A stretch of DNA of 64,000 nt. Source: Actinomadura livida. GTDB lineage: Bacteria; Actinomycetota; Actinomycetes; Streptosporangiales; Streptosporangiaceae. Positions 37,640 to 46,776 of the stretch are shown here, in pieces. The notes under the pieces were generated by a model. That model did not search any database, was not told the DNA's origin, and saw only the letters and a program-made list of their open reading frames with translations. A program made the position numbers and the translations under genes. Position 1 is the first letter of the stretch. Each line of letters opens with the position of its first letter. The stretch lies in NCBI RefSeq assembly GCF_014648675.1, contig NZ_BMRO01000018.1, positions 37,188 through 101,187 on the forward strand. The letters run 5' to 3'.

Positions 37640-38548
37640 ATGAGCGAGGCCGCCACCACCGAGCTCGGACCGGCCGCGCGACGCGAGTCGCCGCCGTCGA
37701 TGATCGAGCGGATGACCCTGATCCTCGACGCGTTCAACGGGCCGACCGCCCGGCTGACCCTGGAGGACGTCGCCCGGCGCACCCGGCTGCCGCGCTCCAC
37801 CGCGCACCGGATCCTCGACCAGCTCGTCCGGCAGCGCTGGCTCGCGCACCACTCGTTCGGCTACGGCCTCGGCCCGCGCGCCCTCGGCCTCGGCGGGCGG
37901 GACGGCGGGCACGGCAAGATCCGCGAGGCCGCCGCGCCGCTGCTGCACGAGTTGCAGGTCACGACCGGGCTCGTCGCCCACCTCGCCGTGCTGGACGGCG
38001 CCGAGGTGCTGTACCTGGACAAGCTCGGCGGGCGGCTCGCCGCGTCCGTCCCGTCCAGGGTCGGCGGGCGCGCCCCGTCGCACTGCACCGCGCTCGGCAA
38101 GGCGATGCTGGCGTGGCTGGAGCCCGAGCAGGTGGACGCGCTGCTCGGGGCCGGGATCAGCCGGCTCACCAGCCGCACGATCGGTGAGCTGAGCACGCTC
38201 CACCAGGAGCTGCACCGGGTGCGGCAGCGCCGCGGCCTGGCGTTCGAGCGGGGCGAGGCGTTCCCCGGCATCGCGTGCGTCGCCGCCGCGGTGCGGGGGC
38301 CCGAGGGGCCGGTGGCGGGAATCTCCCTGGTCGGCGACATCCGCACGCCTTTGGAGAACGTCGCGCCGCTGGTGGTCACGGCCGCCCGCGAGACCTCGCA
38401 GATCCTGTTCCCCGGCTCGGCCCCCGGCGGCGGGCACGCGGGTGCCCGAGCCCGGCGCGGCGCCGGCGCGGCGGGACGGGGGCCGACGTGGTCGCCGGAG
38501 ACGATGAACCGGCTGCTCGCCGTGGACGGCCGCGGCGACTGGATGTGA
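37640..38548 (+). CDS. IclR-family transcriptional regulator
   Basis: A 302-residue regulator. The N-terminal winged helix reads LTLEDVARRTRLPRSTAHRI with LDQLVRQRWLAHH; the effector domain (about 95-265) has VAHLAVLDGAEVLYLDKLGG and APSHCTALGKAMLAWL, the standard IclR signatures. Last 35 residues are an Ala/Gly/Arg-rich tail. GGAGGTGCG precedes ATG 37640. It stands in front of the steroid-ring degradation genes, so it is their likely local regulator; its effector could be an aromatic or CoA metabolite of the pathway. Confidence 0.9.
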   Translation: MSEAATTELGPAARRESPPSMIERMTLILDAFNGPTARLTLEDVARRTRLPRSTAHRILDQLVRQRWLAHHSFGYGLGPRALGLGGRDGGHGKIREAAAPLLHELQVTTGLVAHLAVLDGAEVLYLDKLGGRLAASVPSRVGGRAPSHCTALGKAMLAWLEPEQVDALLGAGISRLTSRTIGELSTLHQELHRVRQRRGLAFERGEAFPGIACVAAAVRGPEGPVAGISLVGDIRTPLENVAPLVVTAARETSQILFPGSAPGGGHAGARARRGAGAAGRGPTWSPETMNRLLAVDGRGDWM

Positions 38549-38576
38549 CGGAAGGCGGCCGGGTGCCGGGTGCCCG

Positions 38577-39176
38577 TCAGCCCCAGCCCCAGCGGTCGCC
38601 CATGCCCCACGGGTCCGGGGCCATCGGCGCGTCCGGCTCGTTGATGCCGAACCGGCTGCGGAAGAACACCATCGGGTGCCGCCACGCGCCGTCCCGCACC
38701 ACGTGCCGCTCGACCGCGAGGACGCGTCCGATCACGATCTCGTGGTCGCCGGCCTCGTGCACGTCGTGCACCACCGCGTGCACGCCCAGCAGGACGTCCG
38801 GCAGCGCCGGGGTCCCCCACTGGGACACCTCCCACTCCAGGCCCTCGAACTTGGCGCCCCGGCTCGACCCGAACCGCTCGCACAGCTCCCGCTGCTCCTC
38901 GCCGAGCACGTTGACGCAGAACCGCCCCGCCGCGCGGATCCGCGGCCAGGAGCGGCCGCGCTTGTCCGCGCAGAACAGGATCAGCGGCGGTTCGAGGGAC
39001 ACCGACGTGAACGACTGGCAGGCGAATCCGACCGGCTCGCCGCCGTCGAGGGCGGTGACCACGGTGACGCCCGTGGCGAACTCCGCCATCGCCTTGCGGA
39101 ACTCGGCCGGCTCGGGGGCGACGGCGTCGGGGTCCGGAAGACCGGTGGCTGCGGTGAGCGCTGGCTCGGCTGACAT
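38577..39176 (-). CDS. hsaB: Flavin reductase, HsaB-like
   Basis: A 199-residue flavin reductase-like protein. It would supply reduced flavin to HsaA for hydroxylation of 3-HSA in steroid degradation. Family motifs: FATGVTVVTALDGGEPVGFA, SFTSVSLEPPLILFC, RFCVNVLGEEQ, and GDHEIVIGRVL near the C-terminus. The C-terminal tail (MAPDPWGMGDRWGWG) is an unusual Trp/Gly-rich ending. It is divergent from the hsaD gene, so a bidirectional promoter in the 288-bp gap probably serves both. Assignment rests on family plus context. Confidence 0.8.
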   Translation of the reverse strand: MSAEPALTAATGLPDPDAVAPEPAEFRKAMAEFATGVTVVTALDGGEPVGFACQSFTSVSLEPPLILFCADKRGRSWPRIRAAGRFCVNVLGEEQRELCERFGSSRGAKFEGLEWEVSQWGTPALPDVLLGVHAVVHDVHEAGDHEIVIGRVLAVERHVVRDGAWRHPMVFFRSRFGINEPDAPMAPDPWGMGDRWGWG

Positions 39177-39244
39177 CTGTTCACCTCGGTGTCGGTGCGG
39201 ACACGATCCCTGTAGTCAACAAACTTTCAAAGGGACAAAATCCA

Positions 39245-39259
39245 CTAAGCGGCAGGTAC
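39245..39259. promoter_or_regulatory. Shared motif, possible IclR binding site (site 2)
   Basis: CTAAGCGGCAGGTAC lies in the divergent gap between hsaB and hsaD; see the matching copy at 37579. A short palindrome CTTTCAAAG (39224-39232) and a nearby TTGACTA-type box on the minus strand mark an AT-richer promoter region here. Beyond these, the 288-bp gap (39177-39464) shows no gene. Confidence 0.3.
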
Positions 39260-39464
39260 CCGCCTACGGTCAAGTCGTGCGTCCGAACGTAGGCACGGCC
39301 GGGGGGCGGCGGTCCGGGCGGATCCCGTTGAGTGGAAGCGCGCGCCTGGGCGGCCCGGAAAGGCGGCGGGGAGCCGCACGTCCCGCTGATCGGGATCGGC
39401 GGAGAGACCTTGCCGCCGCGCCGATTACGTTCCGGACAAGCCACCGTCGAAGGACTGGGAGATC

Positions 39465-40337
39465 ATGCCTGCGGAGCTGACCTACGAGGCGACGTTGCGC
39501 GAACTCGCCACCGACCAGGGCGTCCTGCGCTACCACGAGGCGGGTGAGGGTCCGCCCCTGCTGATGCTGCACGGGTCCGGCCCCGGCGTCACGGGCTGGC
39601 GGAACTTCCGCGGCAACCTCGCCCGGTTCGCCGAGCACTTCCGGTGCCTGGTCCTGGAGTTCCCCGGGTTCGGGGTCAGCGACCCGACCGACGAGCACCC
39701 GATGATGGCGGCCGGCGGCGCGACCGGCCGGTTCCTGGACGGCCTCGGCCTCGACCAGGTCGACGTGGTCGGCAACTCGATGGGCGGCATCATCGGCGCC
39801 CAGTTCGCGATCCGGCGGCCCGAGCGCGTCCGGCGCCTGGTCACGGTCGGCGGTCTCGGCGCGAACGTCTTCAGCCCCGGGGCCAGCGAGGGCATCAGGC
39901 TGCTGATGGAGTTCACCGACGACCCGTCCCGGGAGCGCCTTGTCCGGTGGCTGCGCGCGATGGTCCACGACCAGCGGCTCGTCACCGAGGAGCTGATCGA
40001 GGAGCGCTGGCGGCAGGCGACCGACCCCGACACCCTCGCGAGCGCCCGCCGCATGTACGGGTCGAAGGCGATGGCCGCCCGCGCCAAGGCGATGGCGCAG
40101 TCCGCCGAGCCGCCGTACTGGGCGATGCTGCACAAGCTCCAGGCCCGGACGTTGATCACCTGGGGGCGCGACGACCGGGTCAGCCCCGTCGACATGGCCC
40201 TCGTCCCGATGCGGACGATCCCCGACGCGCAGGTCACCATCTTCCCGAACTGCGGGCACTGGGTGATGATCGAGCAGAAGGACGCCTGGGAGAGCGCCGT
40301 CCTCGCCTTCCTGACCAGGAAGGACGAGAGTAAATGA
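39465..40337 (+). CDS. hsaD: Alpha/beta hydrolase, meta-cleavage product hydrolase (HsaD-like)
   Basis: A 290-residue C-C bond hydrolase. The oxyanion-hole motif HGSGPGVTGW (36-45), the nucleophile Ser105 in GNSMGG, the Asp in WGRDDRVSP and the His in NCGHW complete the triad, in the pattern of HsaD/BphD. It would hydrolyse the ring-cleavage product made by HsaC (4,9-DSHA). ATG 39465 is followed by a coupled downstream gene: the stop overlaps the KstD start (ATGA). Confidence 0.9.
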   Translation: MPAELTYEATLRELATDQGVLRYHEAGEGPPLLMLHGSGPGVTGWRNFRGNLARFAEHFRCLVLEFPGFGVSDPTDEHPMMAAGGATGRFLDGLGLDQVDVVGNSMGGIIGAQFAIRRPERVRRLVTVGGLGANVFSPGASEGIRLLMEFTDDPSRERLVRWLRAMVHDQRLVTEELIEERWRQATDPDTLASARRMYGSKAMAARAKAMAQSAEPPYWAMLHKLQARTLITWGRDDRVSPVDMALVPMRTIPDAQVTIFPNCGHWVMIEQKDAWESAVLAFLTRKDESK

Positions 40338-42127
40338 GCGAAGCGAACCGGGGGGAGCGGGGGGTCGTCCCCCCGCAGAAAACACAGAGCCAAGTGGACT
40401 GGGACCACGAGTTCGATCTCGTCGTCGTCGGAAGCGGCGGCGGGGGCCTGACCGCCGCGCTGACCGCGCACGACGCGGGGCTGAGCGCGCTGATCATCGA
40501 GAAGGGCAAGCGGTTCGGCGGCTCCACCGCGCTCTCCGGCGGCGGCATCTGGATCCCGAACAACCCGACGCTGAAGGCGCGCGGCCACGACGACAGCCGC
40601 GAGTCGATCCGCCGCTACCTGGACCTCCTCACCGAGGGACGCGTCCCCGCGGCGCGGCTCGACGCGTTCGTCGACAACGGGCCCGCGGCGATGGAGCTGA
40701 TCGGCAAGAGCAAGTGGATGAAGTTCTTCTGGACGAAGGGCTACGCCGACTACCACCCCGAGCTCGAAGGCGGCCGCGCGCTCGGCCGGTCCATCGAGGC
40801 CAAGCCGTTCGACACCCGCAAGCTCGGCGAGGACGAGAAGTACCAGCGGCCGAACAACATGAAGGGCCCCCTCGGCCTGTGGGTGACCGCCAAGGACTAC
40901 CACGACCTCGCGATGGCCAAGCGCACCTGGGCCGGCCGGCGCGCGTCCATGGTCGCGGCCTGGCGCGTGTCGTCCAACCTGATCCGCCGCAGGCACATGT
41001 CGACCGGCGGGCGGGCGCTCGTCGCGCGGCTGCGGATGGCGCTGAAGGACGCCGGCGTCCCGCTCTGGCTGCAGACCGCGATGAGCGAGCTCGTCACCGG
41101 CGAGGACGGCCGCGTCATCGGGATCGTGGCGGCGCGGCGGGACGGCACGACGCTCCGGATCCGGGCCCGGAAGGGCGTCCTCCTCGCGACCGGCGGTTTC
41201 GACCACAACCAGGAGATGCGCGACAAGTACCTGCCGGAGGGCGGCCGGGAGGACTTCGCGATGGGCGCCCGGGAGAACACGGGCGACGGCATCCGCGCGG
41301 GCGAGACCCTCGGCGCGGCGGTCGACCTGATGGACGACGCGTGGTGGATGCCCGCCGTCCGGCACCCGGCGGGCGCGACGATCCCGCTGGTGTCCGAGCG
41401 CGCCATCCCGCGGCAGGTCATCGTGTCCGCGGACGGGACGCGCTTCACCAACGAGGCGGCGCCGTACGTCAACTTCGTCCACGACCAGCTCGAAGGCGGC
41501 CACGTCCCGGCGTGGTTCGTGATGGACGCCAAGGCCCGCGCCCGCTACCCGTTCGCGCAGATCCTGCCGGGCGCGCCGATCCCGAAGGCGTTCTACGACG
41601 CGGGCATCGCGTTCAAGGCGGACACGCTGGACGAACTGGCGGGGCAGATCGGCGTCCCGGCGGACGGCCTCGCCGCCACCGTCGAGAAGTTCAACGGCTA
41701 CGCCCGCGACGGCAAGGACCCCGACTTCGGCCGCGGCGACTCCGCCTACGACCGCTACTACGGCGACCCGAACCTGAAGAACCCGAACCTCGACGTCGTC
41801 GACACGGCCCCGTACTACGCGTTCCGGCTGGAGGTCGGCGACCTCGGCACGAAGGGCGGACTGGTGTCCGACGAGCACGCCCGCGTCCTGCGCGAGGACG
41901 GGTCCGTCATCGAGGGCCTGTACGTGACGGGCAACTCGTCGGCGTCGGTGATGGGCAACGAGTACGCGGGGCCTGGCGCGACGATCGGCCCGTCCATGGT
42001 GTTCGGCTACATCGCGGCCCGGCACGCCGCCGCGGAGACGGCCGGTGAAGAAACGGCCGGTGAAGAAACGGCAGGGGAAGAAACGGCAGGGGAAGAAACG
42101 GCGGGGAAGGCCGCCGAGGGGTCATGA
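40334..42127 (+). CDS. kstD: 3-ketosteroid delta1-dehydrogenase
   Basis: A 597-residue FAD enzyme that would insert the 1,2 double bond in ring A of 3-ketosteroids. N-terminal VVVGSGGGGLTAAL binds FAD; FGGSTALSGGGIWIPNN is the substrate-cap entry; C-terminal GNSSASVMGNEYAGPGATIG holds the catalytic Tyr and Gly of the family. Beyond residue 565 the protein ends in a 25-residue (ETAGE)n tail encoded by a 15-bp repeat. Start overlaps hsaD's stop; its own stop overlaps the kshB start. Family length is usually 510-570, so tail and N-terminus are both slightly extended. Confidence 0.9.
   Translation: MSEANRGERGVVPPQKTQSQVDWDHEFDLVVVGSGGGGLTAALTAHDAGLSALIIEKGKRFGGSTALSGGGIWIPNNPTLKARGHDDSRESIRRYLDLLTEGRVPAARLDAFVDNGPAAMELIGKSKWMKFFWTKGYADYHPELEGGRALGRSIEAKPFDTRKLGEDEKYQRPNNMKGPLGLWVTAKDYHDLAMAKRTWAGRRASMVAAWRVSSNLIRRRHMSTGGRALVARLRMALKDAGVPLWLQTAMSELVTGEDGRVIGIVAARRDGTTLRIRARKGVLLATGGFDHNQEMRDKYLPEGGREDFAMGARENTGDGIRAGETLGAAVDLMDDAWWMPAVRHPAGATIPLVSERAIPRQVIVSADGTRFTNEAAPYVNFVHDQLEGGHVPAWFVMDAKARARYPFAQILPGAPIPKAFYDAGIAFKADTLDELAGQIGVPADGLAATVEKFNGYARDGKDPDFGRGDSAYDRYYGDPNLKNPNLDVVDTAPYYAFRLEVGDLGTKGGLVSDEHARVLREDGSVIEGLYVTGNSSASVMGNEYAGPGATIGPSMVFGYIAARHAAAETAGEETAGEETAGEETAGEETAGKAAEGS
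42041..42100. repeat. 15-bp minisatellite in the 3' end of kstD
   Basis: Four 15-bp units: GCCGGTGAAGAAACG twice, then GCAGGGGAAGAAACG twice. They are in frame and encode repeats of the pentapeptide AGEET. The unit copies differ at two positions in pairs, suggesting stepwise duplication. Confidence 0.95.
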
Positions 42128-43143
42128 CGGCACTCAAGGCGCGGGTGGTGGAGGTCGTCCACGAGACGGCCGACGCGCACTCGCTCGTCCTCGAACCCGC
42201 GGAGGGCGACCGGGACCGGTTCGGCTACCGGCCGGGGCAGTTCCTCACGGTCCGGGTCCCGTCCGGGGACGGCTGGGCGGCGCGCTGCTACTCGCTGTGC
42301 AGCTCGCCGCTCACCGACGACCGGCTCAAGGTCACGGTCAAGCGGGTCGGCGGCGGTCTGGGGTCAAACTGGATCTGCGACAACGTCACGGCGGGCGACG
42401 TCCTGGAGGTGCTGCGGCCGGCGGGCACGTTCACCCCGTCCTCGCTGGACGACGACCTGCTGCTCGTCGCGGGCGGCAGCGGCATCACCCCGGTGATGTC
42501 GATCCTCAAGTCGTGCCTGGCGGGCGGAAGCGGGAAGATCGCCCTCCTCTACGCGAACCGAGACGAGCGGTCGGTCATCTTCGCCGAGGAGCTCAAGCAG
42601 CTCACCGAGCGGCACCCCGACCGGCTCACCGTCGTTCACCTGCTGGAAACGGTGCAGGGCCTCCCGACGCCCGCCGTGCTCCGCTCGCTCGCCGCGCCCT
42701 ACACGGACCGGCAGGCGTTCGTGTGCGGGCCCGAGGTCTTCATGGACATGGTCACCGGCACGCTCACCGGCCTCGGCGCCCGCGTTCACGTCGAGCGGTT
42801 CTTCTCGCTGGAGGGCGACCCGTTCGAGGAACCGGAGCCCGCCGCAGAAACCCCCGACGGCGAGGACGCCGCGGAGGTCGAGGTCGAGATGGACGGCGAG
42901 ACCCAGACCGTGCCGTGGCCCAAGTCCGAGAAGCTCCTCGACGCGCTGCTGCGCGCCGGGGTCGACGCCCCGTTCTCGTGCAGGGAGGGCAACTGCTCGG
43001 CCTGCGCCTGCATTGCCCTGGAGGGCGAGGTGACCCTGGACGCCAACACGGTCCTCGACGAGCAGGATCTCGCCGACGGCCTCATCCTCGCCTGTCAGGC
43101 GAGACCGGTCACCGGCCGGCTGAAGATCACATACGACGGCTGA
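42124..43143 (+). CDS. kshB: 3-ketosteroid 9alpha-hydroxylase reductase subunit
   Basis: A 339-residue ferredoxin-NAD(P)H reductase with C-terminal ferredoxin. FAD binding RCYS (54-57), nucleotide-binding GGSGITP (about 117), FVCGPEVFMD, then the plant-type 2Fe-2S motif CREGNCSAC with Cys286, Cys291, Cys294 and Cys324. It would deliver electrons to KshA, the Rieske oxygenase partially encoded at the right edge of the window on the other strand. ATG 42124 overlaps kstD's stop. Other FNR-ferredoxin fusions of aromatic oxygenases are alternatives but context argues for KshB. Confidence 0.87.
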   Translation: MTALKARVVEVVHETADAHSLVLEPAEGDRDRFGYRPGQFLTVRVPSGDGWAARCYSLCSSPLTDDRLKVTVKRVGGGLGSNWICDNVTAGDVLEVLRPAGTFTPSSLDDDLLLVAGGSGITPVMSILKSCLAGGSGKIALLYANRDERSVIFAEELKQLTERHPDRLTVVHLLETVQGLPTPAVLRSLAAPYTDRQAFVCGPEVFMDMVTGTLTGLGARVHVERFFSLEGDPFEEPEPAAETPDGEDAAEVEVEMDGETQTVPWPKSEKLLDALLRAGVDAPFSCREGNCSACACIALEGEVTLDANTVLDEQDLADGLILACQARPVTGRLKITYDG

Positions 43144-43166
43144 CGACACATCACGGGAGACAGGCG

Positions 43167-44351
43167 ATGGCGAACCGCGTGCTCGACAAGATCATGGAAA
43201 GGGCGGACCAGATCCGCGAGCTCGGCCCCGCGAACGAGCGGCTCGGCCGGCTCGATGACAAGGCCGCCACGCTCCTGCGCGACGCGGGGGTGATCCGGCT
43301 GCTGCAGCCGGAGGCGCACGGCGGCCTGGAGGTCCACCCGCGCGAGTTCGCCGAGACCGTGCTCGGCATCGCCGCCCTCGACGGCTCCACCGGCTGGATC
43401 GCCGGGATCGTCGGCGTCCACCCGTGGGAGATGGCCTACGCCGACCCGAAGGTCCGCGAGGAGGTCTGGGGCGAGGACCCCGACACGTGGATCGCGTCCC
43501 CCTACGCGCCGATGGGCATCGCCCGCCCGGTGGACGGCGGCTACGTCTTCAACGGCCGCTGGCAGTTCTCGTCCGGCACCGACCACTGCGACTGGATCTT
43601 CCTCGGCGGGATGCTGGGCGACGACGAGGGCAAGATGGCGCAGCCGCCGCGGTCGCTGCACCTGATCCTGCCGCGCTCCGACTACGAGATCGTCGAGGAC
43701 TCCTGGAACGTCGCCGGGCTCCAGGGCACGGGCAGCAAGGACATCATCGTCAAGGACGCGTTCGTCCCCACCTACCGGACGCTGGAGTACTCCAAGGTCG
43801 TGGACGGCTCCGCGCCGCGCGAGGCGGGCCTGACCAATCCGGCCTACCTGATGCCGTTCTCCTGCGTGTTCCCGCTCGGCATCTCCGCCGCGGTGATCGG
43901 CATCGCCGAGGGCGCCCTGTACCACCACATGGCCTACCAGCGGAACCGCGTCCAGATCACCGGCACGAAGATCAAGGACGACCCGTACGTGCTGTACGCG
44001 ATCAGCGAGGCGGCCGAGGAGATCAAGGCGTCCCGGACGGCGCTGCTCGACAACTGCTCGCGCATGTACGACATGGTCGCGTCCGGGCACGTGCCGACGT
44101 TCGCGGAGCGGGCCGCCGGGCGCCGCACCCAGGTCCGCGCGGCGTGGCGGGCGGTGCAGGCGATGAACGAGATCGTCGTCCGGTCGGGCGGGAACGCGAT
44201 GCGCACCGACAACCCGATCCAGCGGTTCTGGCGGGACGCGCACGTCGGCCTCGCCCACGCGATCCACGTCCCGGGCTCGGTGTACCACGTGTCCGCCCTG
44301 ACCGACCTGGACATCGAACCCCCGCAGGGCCCGATGCGCTCCATGATCTGA
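43167..44351 (+). CDS. hsaA: Flavin-dependent monooxygenase, acyl-CoA dehydrogenase fold (HsaA-like)
   Basis: A 394-residue monooxygenase of the acyl-CoA dehydrogenase fold, group with HsaA and HpaB-type C2 components. Typical stretches: GVIRLLQPEAHGGLEVHPRE, ALDGSTGWIAGIVGVHPW, the GRWQFSSGTDHCDWIFLGG active-site strand, and GSKDIIVKDAFVPTYR. It would ortho-hydroxylate the phenolic ring A of 3-HSA using reduced flavin from HsaB. ATG 43167 with CGGGAGACAGG upstream, 24 bp after kshB. Confidence 0.9.
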   Translation: MANRVLDKIMERADQIRELGPANERLGRLDDKAATLLRDAGVIRLLQPEAHGGLEVHPREFAETVLGIAALDGSTGWIAGIVGVHPWEMAYADPKVREEVWGEDPDTWIASPYAPMGIARPVDGGYVFNGRWQFSSGTDHCDWIFLGGMLGDDEGKMAQPPRSLHLILPRSDYEIVEDSWNVAGLQGTGSKDIIVKDAFVPTYRTLEYSKVVDGSAPREAGLTNPAYLMPFSCVFPLGISAAVIGIAEGALYHHMAYQRNRVQITGTKIKDDPYVLYAISEAAEEIKASRTALLDNCSRMYDMVASGHVPTFAERAAGRRTQVRAAWRAVQAMNEIVVRSGGNAMRTDNPIQRFWRDAHVGLAHAIHVPGSVYHVSALTDLDIEPPQGPMRSMI

Positions 44352-44395
44352 CCAGCCGGGAAAGCGCCGAGACTTCACCGAAGGGATCGAGGACA

Positions 44396-45304
44396 GTGAC
44401 GCAGATCCGAGGATTGGGCTACGTGAAGGTCCAGACCCGGCACATCGACCGCTGGCGCGAGTTCGCCCTCGACGGGCTCGGGTTCGCCGAGGGCAGCGGC
44501 CCCGACCCCGACGGCCTCTACCTGCGCATGGACGAGCGCCGGTCGCGCCTGCGGGTGCTGCCGGGCGACTCCGACCGGGTGCTGGCCGTGGGCTGGGAGG
44601 TGCGGGACCAGTACGCGCTGGCCGCCGTCCGCGAGGCCGTCGAGAAGTCCGGCACGGCCGTGACGGCGCTGAAGCCGAAGGAGGCGGCGGAGCGCGACGC
44701 CGAGGAGGTCATCGCGTTCACCGACCCGGGCGGCACGCCCGTCGAGGTGTTCTTCGGCCCGGTCCTCGACCACAGCCCCGTCCGCACCGCGTTCGCGCAG
44801 AAGTTCGTCACCGGCCCGATGGGCATGGGCCACGTGGTGCTGCCCACCCCGAACTTCGCCGAGACCACCGCGTTCTACAACGAGGTCCTCGGCTTCCTGC
44901 CGCGCGGCGCGATGAAGGTCGGCGGCCCGGTCCGGATCCGGTTCATGGGCGTCAACCAGCGGCACCACAGCCTGGCGATCTGCCCCGCGCCGCACGACGG
45001 CGACCCGGGCCTCGTCCACCTGATGGTGGAGGCCGACACGCTGGACGCGGTCGGCATCGCGCTCGACGCCGTCACCGCGAAGGGCTTCTCGATCTCCTCC
45101 ACGCTGGGCCGGCACACCAACGACAAGATGGTGTCGTTCTACGTCAGGGCCCCCGGCGGCTGGGACATCGAGTACGGCTGCGAGGGACTCCTGGTGGACG
45201 AGACGTACTACACCGCCGAGGAGATCACCAAGGACAGCTACTGGGGCCACGACTGGTCGGGCTCCGAGCCGCTGGCCGCCTTCGCCCCGCAGAAGGAGGA
45301 CTGA
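44396..45304 (+). CDS. hsaC: Extradiol (meta-cleavage) dioxygenase, HsaC-like
   Basis: A 302-residue two-domain vicinal-oxygen-chelate dioxygenase of the BphC/HsaC class, the normal length. Iron ligands are consistent with His146 (GMGHVVLPTPNF), His208 (LVHLMVE) and Glu259 (GWDIEYGCEG). It would cleave the catecholic ring of 3,4-DHSA between hydroxylated and adjacent carbons, giving the HsaD substrate. GTG 44396 follows GAAGGGATCGAGGA. The next gene begins 5 bp after the stop. Confidence 0.92.
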   Translation: MTQIRGLGYVKVQTRHIDRWREFALDGLGFAEGSGPDPDGLYLRMDERRSRLRVLPGDSDRVLAVGWEVRDQYALAAVREAVEKSGTAVTALKPKEAAERDAEEVIAFTDPGGTPVEVFFGPVLDHSPVRTAFAQKFVTGPMGMGHVVLPTPNFAETTAFYNEVLGFLPRGAMKVGGPVRIRFMGVNQRHHSLAICPAPHDGDPGLVHLMVEADTLDAVGIALDAVTAKGFSISSTLGRHTNDKMVSFYVRAPGGWDIEYGCEGLLVDETYYTAEEITKDSYWGHDWSGSEPLAAFAPQKED

Positions 45305-45309
45305 GACCG

Positions 45310-46776
45310 ATGGCGACGTCCTCGGTGGAGCCGGTCGGCGCTTCGGAGACGGCGTTCGACCACGAGTGCGACGTGCTGGTGGTCGGCGCCGGAGCCGCCG
45401 GAGCCGCCGCGGCGTACGAGTCCGCGGCCGCGGGCGCGGACGTGCTCGTCCTGGAGCGGTCGAGCGGCCCCGGCGGGACGTCCGCGCAGTCGGGCGGGGA
45501 GCTGTACCTCGGCGGCGGCACGCGGGTGCAGAAGGCGTGCGGCTTCGACGACAGCCCGGACGACATGTACGCGTTCCTCCTCGCGGCGCTCGGCCCGCAC
45601 GCCGACGCGGAGAAGCTGCGGCTGTACTGCGACGGGAGCGTGGAGCACTTCGAGTGGTTCCGCGCGCGCGGCGTGCCGTTCAAGGAGAGCCTGTTCGACG
45701 CGCCGGGCTGGATGCCGTACACCGACGACGGCCTGATGTGGCTCGGTGAGAACGCCTGGCCGTACAACACGATCGCCCGGCCCGTCCCGCGCGGGCACCG
45801 CCCGGAGGCGCCGATGTTCGCCGGCGGGATCCTCATGGAGAAGCTGATCGCGGCCGCCGCCGAGGCGGGCGCCGTCACCCACGAGGACACCTACGCCACG
45901 AACCTCGTCGTGGACGGCGGCCGCGTCGTCGGGGTCGTCGCCCGCAGGTTCGCCGAGACGGTGGCCTACCGGGCGCGCAAGGGCGTCGTCCTCACCGCCG
46001 GCGGGTTCGTCGACAACGAGGAGATGCTCGCCGACCACGCCCCGGTGCTGCTCGGCCATGACAAGATCAGCGACGGCACCAGCGACGGGTCCGGGATCCG
46101 GATGGCGAGCGCGCTCGGCGCCGCGACCCGCCGCATGGGGTCGGTGGAGATCGCGCTCACCGCCAACCCCGCCGTCGTCTGCCGGGGCATGCTCGTGGAC
46201 GGCCTCGGCCGCCGCTTCATCAACGAGGACGTCTACCCGGGCCTGTACAGCCACCGGGCCGTCCAGCACCAGCCCGGCCCCTACTGGGCGATCATCGACG
46301 AGACCGGGCACGACGAGATCGCCGAGGCGGACATGTGGGGCGTGCGCCCGAAGCACGCGGCGGAGACGCTCGCGGAGCTGGAGGAGTCCCTCGGCCTGCC
46401 GCCCGGGTCGCTGGAGGCGACCGTCGAGACCTACAACCGGTTCGCGGAGCGGGGCGAGGACCCCTACTTCCACAAGGACCCCAGGTGGCTGCGCCCGCTG
46501 AAGGGGCCGTTCGCGGCGATCGACCCGGCCGACGGGTTCTTCGGCGCGGGCAGGCACGGCGCCGGGACGGGCGCCGGCGGATTCACCCTCGGCGGCCTGG
46601 ACACCACGGTGGACGGCGAGGTCCGCGACGTCTCCGGGAGGCCGATCCCCGGCCTGTACGCCGCGGGGCGCACGGCTGCCGGCATCCACGGTGAGGGCTA
46701 CATCAGCGGGACGTCCCTCGGCGACGGCACGTTCTTCGGCCGCCGCGCCGGCCGCGCCGCCGCCCAGAACCCATGA
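45310..46776 (+). CDS. FAD-dependent oxidoreductase of the KstD/fumarate reductase family
   Basis: A 488-residue flavoprotein distinct from the kstD above. VLVVGAGAAGAAAAYESAAA binds FAD; GGTSAQSGGELYLGGG is the cap entry; FFGAGRHGAGTGAGGFTLGG and the C-terminal AGIHGEGYISGTSLGDGT close the FAD site. It resembles steroid-cluster flavoproteins annotated as KstD3 or 3-oxosteroid 4-dehydrogenases, and the GYISGTSLGDGTFFGRRAGR ending lacks the kstD-type NEYAGPG Tyr. The exact bond oxidised is uncertain. It overlaps the following fadD start by 4 bp. Confidence 0.82.
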   Translation: MATSSVEPVGASETAFDHECDVLVVGAGAAGAAAAYESAAAGADVLVLERSSGPGGTSAQSGGELYLGGGTRVQKACGFDDSPDDMYAFLLAALGPHADAEKLRLYCDGSVEHFEWFRARGVPFKESLFDAPGWMPYTDDGLMWLGENAWPYNTIARPVPRGHRPEAPMFAGGILMEKLIAAAAEAGAVTHEDTYATNLVVDGGRVVGVVARRFAETVAYRARKGVVLTAGGFVDNEEMLADHAPVLLGHDKISDGTSDGSGIRMASALGAATRRMGSVEIALTANPAVVCRGMLVDGLGRRFINEDVYPGLYSHRAVQHQPGPYWAIIDETGHDEIAEADMWGVRPKHAAETLAELEESLGLPPGSLEATVETYNRFAERGEDPYFHKDPRWLRPLKGPFAAIDPADGFFGAGRHGAGTGAGGFTLGGLDTTVDGEVRDVSGRPIPGLYAAGRTAAGIHGEGYISGTSLGDGTFFGRRAGRAAAQNP

